Source: Corynebacterium frankenforstense (GTDB lineage Bacteria > Actinomycetota > Actinomycetes > Mycobacteriales > Mycobacteriaceae). Taken from it: 63,517 nt of DNA. Under the pieces are notes generated by a model that searched no databases, was not told where the DNA came from, and saw only the letters and a list, made by a program, of their open reading frames with translations. Positions 61,453 through 63,517 of this stretch are shown here, piece after piece. The DNA lies in contig NZ_JASODI010000016.1 of NCBI RefSeq assembly GCF_030211955.1, forward strand, positions 1-63,517, written 5' to 3'. Position numbers and translations under genes: made by a program. Numbering within the stretch: position 1 is the stretch's first letter; each line of letters begins with the position of its first letter.

Positions 61453-62315
61453 CCGTCGATTCCGGGACCTCTCCGGCCGCCCCGGCCGCAGGTACGCACG
61501 CCACCTTCGGCGCGCGCCTGGCCGCGGCGGGGGAGCGCTTCGGGCGGCTGTGCGTGGGCGTGGACCCGCACGCGCGCCTGCTGCACGACTGGGGCCTCGA
61601 CGACGACGTCGACGGTCTGGCCGCGTTCTCCGCGCGCTGCGTGGAGGCCTTCGCGGGCCGCGTCGGCCTGGTCAAGCCCCAGGTGGCGTTCTACGAGCGC
61701 CACGGCTCGGCGGGCCTGCGCGTCCTCGAGGAGACCCTGGCGGGCTTCCGCGAGGCCGGCACGCTCACCCTGGCCGACGCCAAGCGCGGCGACATCGGCT
61801 CGACGATGGCCGGTTACGCCGACGCGTGGCTCGGTGAGGGCTCGGCCCTGCGTGTCGACGCCGTGACCGTCTCGCCGTACCTGGGTGTGGGCTCCCTGGC
61901 GCCGGCCGCCGAGGCCGCCGCCGAGCACCACGCCGGTGTGTTCATCCTCGCGGCGACCTCCAACCCGGAGGCCGCCGAGGTGCAGCGCACCGTCGACCAG
62001 GACGGGCTGACCCTGGCCCAGCGTGTAGTCAACGCCACCGAGAGGCTGGCCGCCGAGCACCCCGGCGCCACCTGCGGCGTCGTGGTCGGCGCCACGCTCG
62101 CCGAGGGTCCTGACCTGGCCGGATTCAGCGGCCCGGTGCTGCTGCCCGGTGTGGGCGCGCAGGGCGCGAGCATCGCCGCCGCCGAGCGCGTCGCCGGTGT
62201 CGCGGCGTCGCGCGCCTGGCCGAACGTCTCGCGGGCGATCCTGTCCGCGGGCCCCTCGGTGGAGGCGCTGCGCGCGGCCGTCGCGGAGTTTTCCCCCGCG
62301 TCGCTGGACACGTAG
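61449..62315 (+). CDS. pyrF: Orotidine 5'-phosphate decarboxylase, type 2
   Basis: 288 aa. Last step to UMP. The active-site Lys/Asp motif is [20 protein letters not shown], with [20 protein letters not shown] near the start and [15 protein letters not shown]. The length and DAKRGDI signature identify the long type found in actinobacteria. GTG start overlaps the carB stop (GTGA). pyrE is not in this cluster, as in other corynebacteria. Confidence 0.95.
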
Positions 62316-62417
62316 CGCGACCCACCTGGTACTTTTGGGTACCGCCCGCCGCGGCCGGTGCGAGAGCACCGGTCGCGACGTCCATCGGCCGGGAGCGACG
62401 CGAACGGCCGGTCAAGA

Positions 62418-62445
62418 TCGACACCGAGACAGTCGGTGCTAGACT
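62418..62445 (+). promoter_or_regulatory. Predicted mihF promoter
   Basis: TCGACA (62418-62423), a 16-nt spacer and TAGACT (62440-62445) give a strong promoter with a leader of about 140 nt. The leader contains CCGCGG-type stems (about 62478-62510), and the mihF GTG is preceded by GGAGGAA. The rest of the 62316-62590 gap holds a GGTACTTTTGGGTACC-like stem (about 62330) but no gene. Confidence 0.65.
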
Positions 62446-62590
62446 TACCGCACGTCATCGGACCATAGCGGTGCAATTCCGCGGCGCGGGAAGGCCTGAG
62501 CCTCCCCGCGGAGGTGCCGGTGTAAGACGGTTGTGACGGAGAGATCCGGAACGCCGCATAACCATCCGACTATGAAACTGGAGGAACCCC

Positions 62591-62911
62591 GTGGCCCTTC
62601 CGAAGTTGACCGACGAGCAGCGTAAGGCGGCTCTCGCCAAGGCCGCTGAGGCCCGCAAGGCCCGTGCCGAGCTCAAGGAGAAGCTCAAGCGCGGCGACAT
62701 CACGCTCAAGGAGGTCCTGGACCAGGCCCAGGACGACGAGATCGTCGGCAAGACGAAGGTCTCCGCCCTGCTCGAGGCTCTGCCGAAGGTCGGCAAGGTC
62801 AAGGCCAAGGAGATCATGGAGGAGCTCGAGATCGCCCCGACCCGCCGTCTGCGCGGCCTGGGTGAGCGTCAGCGTCGTGCGCTGCTCGAGCGCTTCGGCT
62901 TCGCCGAGTAG
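62591..62911 (+). CDS. mihF: Actinobacterial integration host factor MihF
   Basis: 106-aa basic nucleoid protein unrelated to proteobacterial IHF alpha/beta. The long N-terminal Ala/Lys/Glu helix (LAKAAEARKARAELKEKLKR) is followed by a helix-two-turn-helix with ALPKVGKVKAKEIMEELEIA and the conserved end RLRGLGERQRRALLERF. Always located just before gmk in this group. GTG start with GGAGGAA 6 nt upstream. gmk follows after 3 nt. Confidence 0.95.
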   Translation: MALPKLTDEQRKAALAKAAEARKARAELKEKLKRGDITLKEVLDQAQDDEIVGKTKVSALLEALPKVGKVKAKEIMEELEIAPTRRLRGLGERQRRALLERFGFAE

Positions 62912-62914
62912 ATC

Positions 62915-63502
62915 ATGACAGGTGAAACCGGCGGCCGGCTCGTCGTGCTGGCCGGCCCCTCGGCCGTGGGCAAGTCCACGCTGGTCCACCTCCTGCGGGA
63001 GCGCATCGCGGACCTGTACTTCAGCGTCTCGATGACCACCCGCGCACCGCGTCCGGGCGAGGTCGACGGCGAGGACTACTTCTTCGTCACCCCGGAGGAC
63101 TTCCAGGGACACATCGACTCCGGCGAGATGCTGGAGTGGGCCGAGATCCACGGCGGCCTGCAGCGTTCCGGCACCCCCGCGTCGCCGGTGCGCGAGTCCC
63201 TGGCGCAGGGCCGTCCGGTCCTGGTCGAGGTCGACCTGGCCGGCGCGCGCAGCATCAAGTCCCTGATGCCGGAGGCGGTCACGGTGTTCCTGGCCCCGCC
63301 GAGCTGGGACGAGCTCGTCAAGCGGCTGACCGGCCGCGGTACCGAGCCGGAGGACGTCGTCGCCCGCCGCCTCGAGACCGCGCGCACCGAGCTGGCCGCG
63401 CGCGACGAGTTCGACCGCGTCGTGGTCAACGACGACGTGGAGCGGGCTTTCGCGGAGATCAGTGCTATCCTGCGTGGAGAGGATCAGGCTCCGCGGCAGT
63501 GA
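62915..63502 (+). CDS. gmk: Guanylate kinase
   Basis: 195 aa, complete within the window. Phosphorylates GMP to GDP. P-loop [16 protein letters not shown] near residues 13-22; the GMP-binding region has [20 protein letters not shown] and [15 protein letters not shown]; the LID region is [20 protein letters not shown]. Cotranscribed with mihF. The remaining 15 bases of the window contain nothing identifiable. Confidence 0.96.
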   Translation: MTGETGGRLVVLAGPSAVGKSTLVHLLRERIADLYFSVSMTTRAPRPGEVDGEDYFFVTPEDFQGHIDSGEMLEWAEIHGGLQRSGTPASPVRESLAQGRPVLVEVDLAGARSIKSLMPEAVTVFLAPPSWDELVKRLTGRGTEPEDVVARRLETARTELAARDEFDRVVVNDDVERAFAEISAILRGEDQAPRQ

Positions 63503-63517
63503 CCTGCTGAGCGGAGC

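Overview
The window is a GC-rich (about 70%) chromosomal segment of an actinobacterium, almost certainly a Corynebacterium. The evidence is the gene order ruvCAB-yajC-secDF-(peptide-binding lipoprotein)-apt-rel, the chain aspS-(phosphotransferase)-rarA-alaS-ruvX-mltG-aroE-aroC, the pyrR-pyrB-pyrC-carA-carB-pyrF-mihF-gmk block, and a luciferase-like monooxygenase/FMN reductase pair of the kind named after C. efficiens CE1758/CE1759. GTG starts, ATGA/GTGA overlaps and a plain TANNNT -10 close to the start codon are frequent, as is usual in this group. No tRNA, rRNA, CRISPR array, prophage or insertion sequence was found. Antisense open frames longer than 1000 codons are by-products of the base composition.

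Layout. 1-11.2 kb (+): Holliday-junction processing (ruvC, ruvA, ruvB), Sec translocon accessory genes (yajC, secD, secF), a peptide-binding lipoprotein, adenine salvage (apt) and the stringent-response enzyme (rel). 11.4-13.5 kb (-): two small secreted proteins of similar architecture, then a membrane-anchored cyclophilin. 13.6-15.8 kb (+): a glyoxalase-II-like hydrolase whose 3' end is a tandem repeat, and hisS. 15.8-19.4 kb (-): sdaA and the monooxygenase/FMN reductase pair, separated by a 33-bp repeat array. 19.8-22.6 kb (+): an HhH-SNF2 helicase.

22.8-33.8 kb is the accessory part: a DUF222/HNH protein with a LexA-like promoter box, a HEPN-like domain fused to CBS domains, a TetR regulator divergent from an ABC-like protein without a P-loop plus a YhgE/Pip membrane protein, and then a decayed stretch. 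That stretch holds a truncated and frameshifted aldehyde dehydrogenase, an HxlR regulator with an in-frame amber codon and a reductase with an apparent internal deletion. It ends at a zinc metallopeptidase.

33.9-63.5 kb is again core: aspS, a phosphotransferase, rarA, alaS, ruvX, mltG, then the aromatic operon aroE - prepilin peptidase - aroC - aroK/aroB (one fused frame) - aroQ, then pepQ, efp and nusB. After a bidirectional terminator and three minus-strand genes comes the complete UMP pathway from pyrR to pyrF, headed by a PyrR-type RNA hairpin that overlaps the pyrR ribosome binding site, and finally mihF and gmk.

The least explained features are the HEPN-CBS protein, the P-loop-less ABC partner, the pair of small secreted proteins, the 33-bp palindromic repeat array, and a dispersed palindromic element (arms GGGCGTCG and CGACGCCC around an AT-rich loop) found whole or as halves at gene ends, inside linkers and at one pseudogene breakpoint.
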